This document shows positions 46,487 to 57,632 of a DNA stretch of 61,204 bases, piece by piece; positions within the stretch are counted from its first letter, which is position 1; every line of letters begins with the position of its first letter. This DNA comes from Laetiporus sulphureus 93-53 (lineage: Eukaryota > Basidiomycota > Agaricomycetes > Polyporales > Laetiporaceae). The notes beneath the pieces are model-generated. The model was not told the DNA's origin. It saw only the letters and a list, made by a program, of their open reading frames with translations, and searched no databases. A program made the translations under genes and the position numbers. The stretch lies in the NCBI RefSeq assembly GCF_001632365.1, contig NW_024468533.1, positions 445,079-506,282 on the forward strand, in the 5' to 3' direction.

Positions 46487-47983
46487 ATGATGATCAAGGA
46501 TTATCGTGCACTTTTGACTACAGGACAGCACAAATTTGGGAAAAACCTCGCAGAATGGAACTTTGAGCATGGACTGTTACTCCATCACAAAAAGGTTTAC
46601 GTCCCCAAAGATCAACAGCTATGCCTCGACCTAATAAAACTTCATCATGACGCATTACCAGCCAGACACCCAGGCAGGTTCAAGACATTGGAGCTCATTA
46701 CTTGGAACTATTGGTGGCCAGGAATGTCTGTAATAGTTAAACAATATGTACAAGGTTGCAACAGTTGTCAACGCAACAAGTACTCAAGGAAAAAACCATA
46801 TGAACTATTACAACCCAATGATGTACCAGGAGGACCATGGGAGATCATCACAGTTGATCTTATCACACAACTTTCTCCAGCCATGGACTTTAGGGGAGAG
46901 AAGAAGACGGCAATACTTGTCATCGTAGACAGACTCAAGAAGCGAGTGCACTTTTATGCAACGGACAACACAGTCACCTCATCACAAGTCGCAAACGTAT
47001 TCTATAATGAAGTCTTCAAACTCCACAGATTACCACACCAGATTATCTCAGACAGAGGTACTCAATTTGCGAGTAAACTATTTCAGGAGTTCTGTCAGAA
47101 GCTCAGTATAAAGTTTACAATGTCTACGGCATACCACCTCCAAACAGATGGTCAGACAGAAAGGGTTAACCAGGTGTTGGAACAGTACCTACACATGTAC
47201 TGCAACCACAGACAAAATGATTGGGTCTATTACCTGCCAATGGCAGAATTTTCATACAACAACCAGACTCATAAGTCCACCGCACTCTCCCCATTCTTTG
47301 TCGAATATGGCTGACATCCAAAAATGGCACCAGACGTACACGAATCAATATGTCACCCTTCATTGGAACATTTATTCACCTGCCAATTCAAGGCACAAGA
47401 ACAGGCAAAGGCAGCATTGAAAGTTTTAGATTCATGGATGAAATGGTACTTCGATGAGAAAAAGGGAGAAGTCCCATTCAAAGTCAGAGACCTAGTACTA
47501 CTCAAGGGAAAAGATCTCAGAGTAAAAGTCAAATCTGTGAAGTTAGGCACACAAAACTTTAGACCTTACAAAGTACTTTAGAAGCTAGGCCCAGTCACAT
47601 TCAGACTAGAGTTGCCCAAGCAAATGAAGGTCTTCCATGCTAGCAAGTTGATCATGTATCATCAAGACACGGTCAGAAAATGCAAACCCCCAAAGCCCTC
47701 AGCTATAGAAATTGAAGGAGAACCAGAATTTGAAGTTGAAGAGATACTAGACTCTAAGGTTGTGAGGGGAAGGGTCCAATACCTCATCAAATGGAAAGGC
47801 TATGACCATTCTGACGACACATGGGAACCCCGAACAAATCTCACCAACGCCGATGAGCTCCTGCAAGAATTTCACCAACAACACCCAAATGCAGCCAAAG
47901 CACCAATCAGGGTTGTCACTTATGGTGGAAAATGCTTCGAACTGTCCTCATACGAAGTTGCACTGATATCCACACACAGGATC
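46487..47983 (+). pseudogene. E1 integrase with C-terminal chromodomain
   Basis: The HHCC zinc domain is seen in LHHDALPARHPGRFKT and CNSCQRNK. The catalytic D,D-35-E core is present as ITVDLIT, ISDRGTQFAS and QTDGQTERVNQ. After a TGA at 47312-47314 (EYG-stop-HPKM, family Arg) and a TAG at 47579-47581, the sequence continues with [14 protein letters not shown] chromodomain follows: [35 protein letters not shown]. This places E1 among the chromoviruses, whose chromodomain is thought to guide integration toward heterochromatin. Confidence 0.9.
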
Positions 47984-48049
47984 AATATGTCCGACCACCC
48001 AGACGAGTTCTTCCTATATCATAAAATGATAGATAATGCCAAATCACTG

Positions 48050-48267
48050 AAAAAATCCTCAAATGAAGCAGCTGGATGGGATATTTATGCAGCAGAAATG
48101 CACGAAATCTCTCCACATTCATGAGCTGTGATAGGAACAGGAGTGGCCATTGACCCTCCCAAACACACCTACACATGAATAGCTCCATGCAGCGGACTGG
48201 CTGCTTGAGGAATTGACATGGACGCAGGAGTCATTGACCCAGATTACACCGGAGAACTCAAGGTCAT
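48050..48267 (+). pseudogene. E1 dUTPase domain fused after the chromodomain, cut by E2
   Basis: Downstream of the chromodomain the same polyprotein frame gives [20 protein letters not shown] (dUTPase motif 1), VIGTGVAIDPP (motif 2), and SGLAA-stop-GIDMDAGVIDPDYTGE (motif 3). dUTPase hydrolyses dUTP and lowers uracil incorporation during reverse transcription. Three stops or changes (48122, about 48177, about 48207, plus Arg to Cys in APCSG) fit CpG-to-TpG changes. The domain stops at GELKVI, where the LTR of E2 begins, so motifs 4 and 5 should lie beyond the nested insertions. Confidence 0.85.
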
Positions 48268-48922
48268 TGTCATGGTTTTACCTGACAAGTCTATAAATGG
48301 GAACATATTATTGGAACACATTATTTTTCATCATTTCAAGTCGCACAAGTCACGTGACCTGATGGGAGATAAGATAACCAATCATCTAATCACAAGACCT
48401 CAGATCTCTCCCGGCATAGTCACGTGACACTGAGCTCCTCGGCATTGCGTCATATGTTGCAATTGCCATGACACCATATTACGTGCTCAAGAGGAGCTCC
48501 GTCTCCATGGGTTATTATTAGGCAGGCTAATCAGAATAATTGGGATAAGTCATACAATTGTAGCACCATCCAGTAGAATAGCGTGTGACCCTCTTATATA
48601 GTACTGTACAGTAGCTAGAAATTATGTATATAAGGACCAGCGAGAGGAGGAGAGATCCTCAGTCTTATTCTCCTTCATCTACCACTACTATCACAGAGGG
48701 GTCTTACCAGACACTCTCAGTGTGCTATACATTTCAATTCACTCTCATATCTGTGATAGCACCCCTTGCTTCACCAGTAAGTCTTACTCCACAACAAGCA
48801 AGTCAGCCTCATCAGTGGACACGTCATATCGTCACAGCTCATCGCTGTTGGCTTTTACCCAGAGACCTTCAAGGGGACTCTTTTTTTGGGTTGTCTATCT
48901 TTCTCATCGGCGTGCCGTGACA
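48268..48922 (+). repeat. E2 5' LTR
   Basis: 655 bp, starting TGTCATGG and ending CCGTGACA, an inverted pair with one C/T difference. Contains TATATAAGGACC near 48627, a plausible promoter TATA box. Confidence 0.8.
48627..48634 (+). promoter_or_regulatory. TATA-like box in E2 LTR
   Basis: TATATAAG, about 295 bp before the LTR end, followed by AGGACCAGCGAGAGGAGG. Likely the element's own promoter (U3/R boundary). Confidence 0.45.
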
Positions 48923-49259
48923 TTAGAATAAGACTGACCTTTTATGCCCCAATCAAGTGTCTAACACTGGTTGCCATGCATTTTTGTCCAGAGATACATC
49001 TGCCCAGGGCAGGGCTATTTCCACACCACTTCCCTATACACTTCCTTTGCGTCTCTACTGCCTAAGCTGCTTCCTTCCTCCAAAAGGAACAGCACTGCAC
49101 CTCAAACGATCAACGGTACTGTTCCACCCAATGGACGTTACCACCCCTATCAACGACAGCCGTGAGTCCATCGCTTGACTCAAGACAATCTCGTTCAGGC
49201 ACAGCAGCTCGAAGACGGTCCCATTGGACATACAGCTGAACGCCACAAGCAAGAGTGTA

Positions 49260-49733
49260 AGGTTAGCCTCTGAATTGAAAGCATACCTAAAGAGACACCT
49301 AATCCATCTACTTCACTTCTACCTCCACACCCCTATGCCACCTTCTCCGCCATCGACATTATCAACTTCACACTCTCCAAGAGCTACCACCCTCGCAGTA
49401 TCCACGAGAACCCCAAAGGGATGCTCCCGGAAAACATTGCCCTCACTGTATATGCTACCATTCAGCAATACAAGGTCTTACAGCAGCTGCATATCGCTGC
49501 CAAGTTCACCAAGGAGCAGATAAAGTGTCAAGACAGAATTCTTTGACACCTAGGAGAGATAAATGCATGCATTGGAGATGGACACGATTTCACCTTTGTC
49601 GATAGGTGCATCGCTATTAAGCTTTGCGTAGATCTAGGAAAGGTCTCTTTCAAAGGGATCAACAAGGAGCAGGCGAGAGTAGAAAAGAACTTAGTAAAGT
49701 TTGAGAAGGAGTCTTGTTACTGGCCCTACTAAG
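49260..49733 (+). pseudogene. E2 ORF A, related to E1 ORF A
   Basis: The frame runs with one TGA (near 49545). Recognisable parts are LSKSYHPRSIHENPKGMLPE, VLQQLHIAAKFTKEQIKC, HLGEINACIGDGHDFTFVDR and CVDLGKVSFKGINKEQARVE, ending CYWPY before TAA at about 49733. The last part aligns with E1 ORF A, so this is a conserved accessory product of the family. Function unknown. Confidence 0.5.
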
Positions 49734-49959
49734 CCAGTCTTGTCATTTGTATCACTTGTATATGCCACGATATAGTTTTAACTTCATCTATTGAAACTAC
49801 GTGGTTAACCACTACTTGGAGGACGACGAACTTCATGTCTCGTTCACCATATACTTCATCTATCAACCACTACTTGTCGGCTCACCCATCATTCTTCATT
49901 ACAGCTCGCTCAATATTGAATGAGCATATATTCGATTTGTCCCCTTTCTTCTCTCCGAC

Positions 49960-50222
49960 GCAGGCTACGACATTCACAATCCGGTCAGAGATTACGCAGA
50001 AGGACAAATCTGGGAGTTCTACGCTAGACTCTATCAAGAAGATGAAGAAAGATTTCAACAAGTGTGGAATGAAGATTTCCCCTTACAAGTGCATCCGAGA
50101 CCCACAGCACTAGAACGAAGGAATCGACTTATCGAACAAGCCCTACTCCAGGAACAAGAACAACAACTCTATCAGGAGTTGACAGAAGAGGACCTTATCG
50201 CCAACAACACGGATCCCTTCTA
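49960..50222 (+). CDS. E2 ORF B, Glu/Gln-rich, unknown function
   Basis: A short frame in a different phase from ORF A: YDIHNPVRDYAEGQIWEFYA, LYQEDEERFQQVWNEDF, then a Glu/Gln-rich helix (LLQEQEQQLYQELTEEDL), ending before TAA at 50220-50222. Only the position between ORF A and gag links it to ORF B of E4; sequence similarity is not evident by eye. Confidence 0.4.
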
Positions 50223-50479
50223 AATTGTCATCAAACTCATTTCCTCTTTCTTCCACCTCGATTCCCATGTCTTAGTATAATCTTGGAGGCATCCTGTTTC
50301 CAGGAGGAACCACAAGGAGTGAGCCCGCAGACCCCTGAAGGAGTCAGGCCACTTTCCAATCATCAGAACCAGAAGCTGCTGCCCCTGGTTCAGAGCAACC
50401 CACAAGCAGCACACCAAAGGCATCAGGTGTAGTCAGAAACCCGTCGCCGTCAGTCTTACCAGAATATGCCACTCCCTCG

Positions 50480-51523
50480 ATGTGGGAATGGGATGGCGTA
50501 CCCTATGCCACTATTGAAGAGGCAGCCAACACGGCCGCACCAGCCACAGTCCCAGTAGACATCAAGGACTGGGTGATGAATGTGGTCCACTCATTCATCC
50601 TAAGAGATGTAGTAGGCTCCTATGAGGCTCTATGCCAAAAGATGAATGAAAGGCACGAATGAACAGCTGCCAGCATAGAGGAGGAGATACTGGCCCACAT
50701 TCACATTGAGATAATGGTGGTGGAAACCCGAGAACAGTTAAAAACTGCAAGAGCACAGATCGGCACCCTCTTCACCGATGTTGAAAGACTCGCTAAAAGC
50801 AGTACTGCTCTGACACTCGAAGCCCAATCAATCCACAAGGACTTCAAAGATTACAAGGATGAGGTAAAGGGCCAGATGGATGCCCTTTACGCAAACATGG
50901 TCACCCTGAAGGAGGCTCAGGAGAAGACCACCACTTACATTGTCGGCTTGGAGTCTCGACTCAACAATGCCATCATCAATGCACCTCCCCAAGGTATCCA
51001 ACAACCGGCCAGCCAATCCACCCAATCGCCCTGTAGAATTAAGCTCCCAGATCCTCCAAAGTACTCTGGAAGGAAATCGTTGGAAAACTTCAAAACCTGA
51101 TTTATGAATCTTCAAATTTGGTTAGATTATAACAATTTCACCGATGACAAGAACAAAATTCAACAAGCCAATGCCCACCTTGAAGGAGGAGCTGCTCTAT
51201 ACATGAAAGAGTATGCAATCAAGCTCTCCTCTGGGCAACCCGTTGGCACATGAGCAGAATATACACGGAAACTGGAAATGGCTTACAAGATGCTTGACCC
51301 CAAGCATACAATCCAATCGCAACTGGATGTGCATTGCACAATTCACCACAAGACAATGATCACCTTTGCAGAAAACTTCAGGGCCTATGCACCTGAATCA
51401 GGATACTCTGATGAAGATTTAATCATCAAAATAAGGGAACAACGGTCGCCACACATTCAAACGGTGATGTCAGTCACAGAGACGCTGGATCCCACCAAGA
51501 TTCCAATGGATTGGATGGATTAC
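50480..51523 (+). pseudogene. E2 gag, truncated by E3
   Basis: Starts MWEWDGVPYATIEEAANTAA. A coiled-coil segment (50714-50960) is followed by the capsid core: LPDPPKYSGRKSLENFKT, an in-frame TGA, NLQIWLDYNNF, HLEGGAALYMKEYAIKL, TGA, LEMAYKMLDPKHTIQSQLD, ending IPMDWMDY where the E3 LTR begins. The order matches E1 gag closely (PPHYSGKGSLEDWLQQL, HLEGGAFTYM). The zinc knuckle should lie beyond E3. Confidence 0.8.
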
Positions 51524-52211
51524 TGTTACGGTTTCAGCGCTTCATGGTCACGTGACAGTTTAGTTGCACGTGACACTTACTATTTATGGTTCATAGGTCT
51601 TGTGGACATATTCTAGGGTTAGCAGTTTTCGTTTTTACGATTTACTCACTCAGGCCATGCAAACAAGACCTTCGTATTTCAGGTTTCTATTTCACCTGTA
51701 CTAACATTAGCTCGCCAACTACTTGGCTCGCAGCAGTTAGTATTTGTCTCAGTCTATTTCATTTACTCTATGAATAGCTGTAGGAGACCCCTTGTACTAG
51801 TACCCCAGACTATAGGTCTGCGACTATATAAAGGGGCGGAGCAGCAGCTGGAAGATAACCTCTTCCACCTGTGACTCTGAACGTTCTCAGTTCTAGAACC
51901 CTCGTGCAATCGTACTCGCTCTCAAGAGGTAGTAAGCTCGTACGCTTACTAGAGTCAGAACAGCGAACCTAGTAACCTGTGGGTGAACGTGCAGTAGCTG
52001 TAGCGGCCAAGGCCTAGCAAGGGTAGAGTGAGGACCTCACTGCTATATCGTCTACTAGGCTTGACCACACTATAAACCCTGCTAATAGTCTGCCTGACTA
52101 TTAGAGACGTCAGGTACATTCGATACCTAAGTCTCCGTCCACGTTGTGGACTAGTACGTGTGAGAAAGCACACGTGGTTCTGAACATTCTAGCAGGGAAC
52201 GCTTCATAACA
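51524..52211 (+). repeat. E3 5' LTR
   Basis: 688 bp, TGTTACGG at the start and CATAACA at the end (TGTTA/TAACA perfect inverted ends). CTATATAAAGGGG at about 51823 is a good TATA box. The sequence interrupts E2 gag between two codons of a recognisable capsid segment. Confidence 0.9.
51824..51831 (+). promoter_or_regulatory. TATA box in E3 LTR
   Basis: TATATAAA followed by GGGGCGGAGC in the middle of the LTR; likely promoter of E3. Confidence 0.55.
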
Positions 52212-52372
52212 TTTGGAAGAGATTTTTCTATAGGTCAACCTGTTTAGGTTTAGAACCACTTACAAGAAGTGGAGTCTACTTGGACGCTACAGAAAAACAA
52301 TTCCATCAAGTCCTCAAACAGGGGTATCCAATTCTAGGGAACTCGGTGCACGCTGCGGCCTCTGCACCACTT

Positions 52373-52482
52373 GGAAAAACAGGGAGAACCACTCTGAAGT
52401 ATCCGTCGCTACGGTACTTCGCCCAAGGAGGGAAAAACAGGGAGAACCACTCTGAAGTAGCTGTCGCTACGGTACTTCGCCA
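52373..52482 (+). repeat. Tandem duplication in E3 leader
   Basis: About 50 bp starting GGAAAAACAGGGAGAACC occur twice, at 52373 and 52431 (period 58), ending in CGGTACTTCGCC. The copies differ by a few bases (TATCCGTC versus TAGCTGTC). Confidence 0.8.
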
Positions 52483-53099
52483 GACAGGAGATTCTCGGAG
52501 AAGCGGAACCTGGGTACTTGTTGCGGCAAGGTACCTGCTGAAGGCAGTGTCGACTTGAGCCCCATCCTCACTGAAGGCACTGGGTATCCAGAAGATGCCG
52601 GTTAAGGGCCACCGAAAGAAGGCACCCAGACCTTGCCGAGGTCAGTTTTCAATCAAGAAAACGTGAATAGGAAGGACGATTGGTTATAGGACACCAAGCA
52701 GAGGAAATCAAAAAGCCAGAACGACCAAGCGCTCAAACGGGAGTAGGCAGGAGTTCGAAGTGACTAGCTGAGCACTTTAAAAAGTGAGCACAGGATATCT
52801 GAGGTCTAGAAAGGAAGACTAGGACTCCGACTGGTTGACGCTACCAGGCAAATCAAAAGGCGTACAAGATTGGTTAAGGGCCACCAAAGATCAAAAGGCA
52901 GGAGTGCGGAGTTTTTGTTACAGGAACGAACTCAAGCACTAGTGATTACTTGTGTGGTAATCCAGAAGAGAAGCCCTCATCTGAGGCACACGTTGAAGAC
53001 GTGCTAAAGCCCTTCCCAGGGAAGGCAATCAAGAAATCTTAGGACAAGACAAGATCCAACACGAGTGCTTCACAGGAACACGATCAAGTATCTGAGGAA

Positions 53100-55139
53100 G
53101 ATACACCAGAAACATGACCGGTGACTTCTGACGAAGAAGTACCACCATTTACGCTCAGTGACGCCACCACAGAGGAGTTAACAGACCTCTACGACAAAAA
53201 GTCGACAGAAGCGGTTCAACTTTGACTTCAATTTAGGCTAGGATGAGTCTATGAACCAACAGATCGCCCAAGGCTAGAGCAGCTCGAGGGTGAAATCGAA
53301 GAAATAAGACAAGTTCTTCACGGAAGGGAAAACTTTGATGAAGAATCTCTACGAATCTTTGACGAAGCAACAGAACTTCCACGAGGAGAATCAATCCAAG
53401 TTGAATGACAGGAAGGGCGTTCACAGGAAACCAGTGGATTACAGCCAGTTAATCCTCTCAGAACAAGAACAGTTCCGTTCGAGAGATCTATCTCGGATAG
53501 TACTACTCGACCAGATTATCCAGGAATCACACATCTCAGAAGGGACCAGCCACCCCACCTACCCAACATGCCTGGAATCACATGTTCGGTTTCAACTGGA
53601 TCAAGACCAACTGGTAGCTTCCAGTTCTCAGGAAGTATGGCTACACATGCACGATACAACCCGGCTCTCGGACCACCAGTCCATCCCGGAACTTGTACCG
53701 ATGCCATCTGGAATGAGTACCAACAAGCATTGGGACTCTATGCACAATACCAGGGAGCAATCCCCAAGCAGCCAGCAGCACGGGAAAAGAAGATGGGAAA
53801 AATCAAGAAGTTTAGAGGAGACAAACGAGAATATGCATCATTCCTCTGAAACGTGGAACGATACCTACAGGCAAACGATGGAGTCTACAGTGATGACTTC
53901 AGCAAAATTGCCTTCATCCTCTCTCAAATTGACTCCTCATCCATGGCAGGAAAGTGGGCCGAGTCATGGGAAGCCAACCAAATGGCAAAATATAGCAATC
54001 TTGGGACATACCAAGACTTTAAGACGACACTTACCGAAAAGTATGGAGGTGTCGCAACCAAGGACCAAGCCTGGCAAGTACTTCTCAAGGGAAAGCACAA
54101 GCAGGACAAGCAAACCGTCAATGAGTATATTGGAAATCTCGATATCCTCTACCGATATGCCGAAATCGACGACGAATACGCCAAGCTCATCCACTTCAAA
54201 TGAGGCCTTAATGAGAAACTTGTAAAAAAAGTCTTCATCACGGAAAATCCACCAACGACCTATGCAGCAGCATGCAGGGCCGCAAGAAAGGTCACGGACC
54301 TCCAGGATATTCATAGCAGAAAGACAAATATCTTCAAGTTCATCTCAGGCTCTTCAGGAAGTGAAAGAAGGACGGAGAAGGACCCTGACGCAATGGACGT
54401 TGACCGGATCTCCCCAGAAACCCATCAGAAACGTTCTGTGGGTGGACTCTGCTACAACTGCAGAAAGTCAGGACATGTTGCCACACAATGCACAAGTCCA
54501 GAATATGATCCGGCACCAGATCGCTCAGGAAAGACAGCTTCATATGCCAAAACCAAGACATCCAATTCCAGGACAAAGAAATACTCCGGATCTGGCAAAC
54601 GAAGAAAGACTTCCAAGCTGACTAAATCTTACTCCAAGAGAACGGAGAAGAAACGATGACGAGTAAAGAGGGTCGAGGAAAGCGATTCTGAGGATAACTC
54701 GGAGGAGTCAGAACAGGAAGAATCAGAATCTGAATCATCAGAATCTGAAGAAGTATCTGAACAAGAAACGGTTGTTCACAGGGTACGAAGAACTTGTCCT
54801 GTTAAAACCAAAACAGTTCAAAAAATCCGGAGAACCAAGGATGAATCCAGCGACTCAGAAGAAGAGTCATATGTGGTTCGAAAATTCATCCCCAAGGAAG
54901 AACTTGCCAGAATACGACGGGAAGATGCACTCAAAATGCGAGGAGACCGTATTAAGAAACGCAACATGACGATGCCCCATCTCGACGATCTTCTGGAATT
55001 CAGAGACAATCCAGATAGATATAAATATGCATGCCGATATCCACCACCCATGGAAAAAGACGATCCAGAGGGTTTTGGAATTGGGTGCACGTTGGGATCT
55101 CGTGGCACCCAGATAAAGAAACGGTCCTCGAGGAAGTAA
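53100..55139 (+). pseudogene. E3 gag with CCHC zinc knuckle
   Basis: One reading frame runs from before 53100 to TAA at 55137-55139, broken by TGA codons. Parts: ATTEELTDLYDKKSTEAVQL, LEQLEGEIEEIRQVLHGREN, GKIKKFRGDKREYASFL, TGA at 53848-53850, NVERYLQANDGVYSDDFSKI, KWAESWEANQMAKY, QDKQTVNEYIGNLDILYRYA, TGA, GLNEKLVKKVF. The knuckle is CYNCRKSGHVATQC (CX2CX4HX4C). A Ser/Glu-rich tail and FIPKEELARIRREDALKM follow. The start lies in the leader and is not resolved. The overlapping frame at 53335-54225 is a shadow. Confidence 0.85.
55070..55110 (+). promoter_or_regulatory. E3 programmed -1 frameshift signal (slippery site and bulged stem-loop)
   Basis: GGGTTTT at 55070-55076 sits as G-GGT-TTT in the gag frame. 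It is followed by a 6-nt spacer (GGAATT) and a stem: GGGTGC-ACG (55083-55091) pairs with CGT-G-GCACCC (55101-55110), nine base pairs with one bulged G and a 9-nt loop. The pol frame (-1) is open from 55025 and leads into the protease. Same heptamer, spacer length and stem design as in E4. Confidence 0.85.
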
Positions 55140-55870
55140 TCATACGAGGCGATATCAAATGAGGAAGCGAAATATACCTCAATATCGTCTTCCGAGATTA
55201 CGATGGCACAAGAACCCGAAGTATTCCAGCAAGAGCCTTAGTCAATTCTGGAGCAAAAGGAATGTTCATCAATGAATCGTTTGTGAAGGAAGCAGGACTT
55301 CATCTTCTCAAATCGCAGAAGGAAGTCAAGATTCGCAGTGTCGATGGAAGTCCCATCAACTCTACAAACCAACGATTCAAAGGAACTGTTCAGGCAGGAA
55401 CATACAAGTGGAATGATGACTTCCTTGTCATCGACTTAGGAAAAGAAGATGTGATCATTGGCAATACGTGGCTTCATGATCACAACCCAATTATCAATTG
55501 GCAAACAGGTGAAGTCAAGGTCCGTCAATATGTAGAAAACGTACCAGGCGAGGAACCATGGCCTTTCAAAAACAAAGACACTGTTCGTCTTCCAATCACC
55601 AAAAAGGAGAAAGCCAAAGCCAAGCAAACCTTGAGAAGGATTGACTGGTCTGATGTCGATCCCATACCGGATGAAGCAGGAACCGTTGATTCGGACCTCT
55701 TGCTTGCATACATAAAAGGCGCACCATACTTGGAGGATCAGGAAATAGGAGAAAAAGAAGCTATTTTCGCCTATCAACCTGATACTGGCATACTCCAAGA
55801 AGTTACACTCGAAGAAAAAGAACATCGCTCAGCCGGAGAAAGGAAGATGCAGTATCTTGCACTGCGATGA
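55140..55870 (+). pseudogene. E3 protease region
   Basis: Entered from gag by -1 frameshift: WVHVGISWHPDKETVLEE, then a TGA at about 55158 (likely Arg), LNIVFRDYDGTRTRSIPARA, and the retropepsin motif as LVNSGAKGMFINESFVKEAG. The catalytic Asp of D-S-G is Asn here (GTCAAT, from a likely GTCGAT, a CpG-to-CpA change). Then DDFLVIDLGKEDVIIGNTWL and HNPIINW, the usual C-terminal protease landmarks. TGA at 55868-55870. Catalytically dead as written. Confidence 0.85.
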
Positions 55871-55939
55871 ACGAATGCCAAGAAAGATCCCCATCAAACA
55901 AGAAAGAAAGATGGAATCTTATGGAAGGCATCAAACAAG

Positions 55940-56884
55940 GTGCAGGAACTCACGCAAAAGAAAGCACTCGAGGAGAAGAAGAATTCCAAGAAGAAAGTAA
56001 CGATACCATCGTACCTTCTTAAGTACAAGCAGATTTTCGAAGAAAAGGCATCGGAACAGTTACCACCACATAGATCTTATGATCACAACATAGACTTCAA
56101 GCCGGACTTTGTTCCTAAACGAGGAAAGGTCTATAACCTATCAAAGCCAGAAGAAAAAGCTATGAATGCCTTTATCAACGAAAATCTTGCGAAAGGATAT
56201 ATTTGTCCTTCACAATCTGCAATGGCATCACCTTTCTTCTTTGTAGGAAAAAAGGACGGTGGGCTACGTCCATGTCAGGACTATCGCTATGCGAATGAAG
56301 GAACAATTAAGGATGCCTATCCACTCCCACTCATATCGGACCTAATGGATCGACTCCACCATGCCAAGTATTTCGCGAAGCTTGACATTCGTCGAGCATA
56401 TACCAATGTCAGAATTTGTCAAGGAGACGAGTGGAAGGCTGCCTTCATCACAAAACATGGATTGTTCGAACCCACAGTCATGTTCTTCGGAATGTGCAAT
56501 GCACCGGCAACCTTTCAGCGAATGATGAACGAAATATTCGCAGAAGAAATTGCCAAAGGATGGCTACTATGCTATCTGGACGACATCCTCATCCTTGGCG
56601 AAAGTGAACAGGAGTTGGAAAAGAAGCTTGAACAAGTCATTAAGAAGATGGTCGACAATGACCTCTATCTCAAGCTAGAGAAATGCGTGTTTAAACCTAT
56701 GTGCACAGACTTTCTAGGACTGGTTCTCCTCCCAGGATGACTTCAGATGGATCCAGCAAAAGTCAATGGGATCATCAAATGGGAAGCTCTGACTGGTGTA
56801 AAAGGAGTGCGAGCATTTCTAGGATTCGCCAACTTCTATCGAAAGTTCATCCGGAACTATTCTGAAATTGCAAGACCCTTAATT
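55940..56884 (+). pseudogene. E3 reverse transcriptase, cut by E4
   Basis: Begins upstream as one polyprotein; the 55940 frame gives YDHNIDFKPDFVPKRGKVY, LAKGYICPSQSAMASPFFFV, GKKDGGLRPCQDYRYANEGT, FAKLDIRRAYTNVRI, FFGMCNAPATFQRMMNEIF and the catalytic LLCYLDDILILGESE. After a TGA at 56738-56740 (likely Arg) come [16 protein letters not shown] and [20 protein letters not shown], where the LTR of E4 interrupts. RNase H and integrase should lie downstream of the window. Confidence 0.9.
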
Positions 56885-57599
56885 TGTCACAGATTTTCAC
56901 GTTTTCACCTCTGCACGTGACCAAGACATCATTTGACATCAGCGCTAGGCTGTTCAGAAAGGAACGAACCGGTACGCGAAGTACTAACAGTCCTAGACGC
57001 CACAAAGGTCCAGGTCTAGTCACGTGACATATCACGTGATATCCACACATGTGACAAGTAGCGCTGGTATTAGGTAAGCCTAACTTATACAGTAATATCA
57101 TCCCACCTAGAAGCCACGGTCGGACTCCGGAAGAATCCAACGAAGGGGATACACGACACTGGAGATATGTCCTTAAGGGGATATTAGTTCACATGCACGA
57201 GGTAGATAGATACCATGCCACCGGAGATGTAGCCATTACAGGCAATACCATTCCCATGGTCTTACTAAGTAGTTCAGAGATTCGGCATACATGACACACG
57301 TAGTCTGACAGGTAGTGGTAACCAATCAGACAATGTCCATTAGCTAGCGGTTCTGGGGTATCAGGGTACCAAGGGTCCCTCCGCTCATGTATATAAGTCA
57401 GAGCTCTGAGACGCATAAGTCCCCCAGACTTATTCTCATCTCTGCTACGTCTATTCATATAGTGTCACCAGCGACCACTTGCAAGTCGCTGCTTTACCTT
57501 GATCATCTTTGTGTCCATCCTTACTTCGACAACAGTCAGTAAGTGTTTGATCCTAAGGTCATAGGCTTAGTCGGCGCTCTGCGTCCTAAGTTTGTGATA
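56885..57599 (+). repeat. E4 5' LTR
   Basis: About 715 bp. Starts TGTCACAG; the end is taken as TGTGATA, which pairs with the start except for one base, so the right boundary is less sure than the left. CTCATGTATATAAGTCAGAG near 57384 looks like its TATA region. Confidence 0.7.
57390..57397 (+). promoter_or_regulatory. TATA-like box in E4 LTR
   Basis: TATATAAG in the LTR, followed by TCAGAGCTCTGAGACGC, which contains an 8-bp palindrome (CAGAGCTCTG). Likely promoter of E4. Confidence 0.45.
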
Positions 57600-57632
57600 G
57601 AAGAATAAGTCTGCTTATCTTACCTGCCTCGA

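Larger units (their letters stand above)
41320..48267 (+). mobile_element. E1: chromodomain Ty3/Gypsy element, oldest of the nest, 5' part
   Basis: Order seen: LTR (41320-41796), ORF A, gag, protease, RT, RNase H, integrase, chromodomain, dUTPase. The dUTPase is cut at 48267 by the LTR of E2. No 3' LTR is in the window. Several in-frame stops, mostly TGA where Arg is conserved, and a deletion in RT make it inactive. Confidence 0.85.
48268..51523 (+). mobile_element. E2: Ty3/Gypsy element inserted in E1 dUTPase, 5' part
   Basis: Starts TGTCATGG directly after the E1 dUTPase codons. Order: LTR, ORF A, ORF B, gag. Gag is cut at 51523 by the LTR of E3. The 5-mer before it, GTCAT (48263-48267), is the expected target-site duplication. 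Related to E1 in leader and ORF A. Confidence 0.85.
51524..56884 (+). mobile_element. E3: Ty3/Gypsy element inserted in E2 gag, 5' part
   Basis: Order: LTR (51524-52211), a long leader/gag N-terminal region, gag, protease, RT. RT is cut at 56884 by the LTR of E4. Preceding 5-mer ATTAC (51519-51523) is the expected target duplication. Distinct in sequence from E1/E2 and E4. Confidence 0.9.

Noticed and set aside
48624..48920. ORFs inside the E2 LTR
   Set aside because: They lie in the LTR upstream of the leader and carry no conserved content.
53335..54225. 296-aa + strand frame in E3
   Set aside because: It overlaps the true gag frame, which carries the capsid motifs and leads to the CCHC knuckle; this one has no conserved content.
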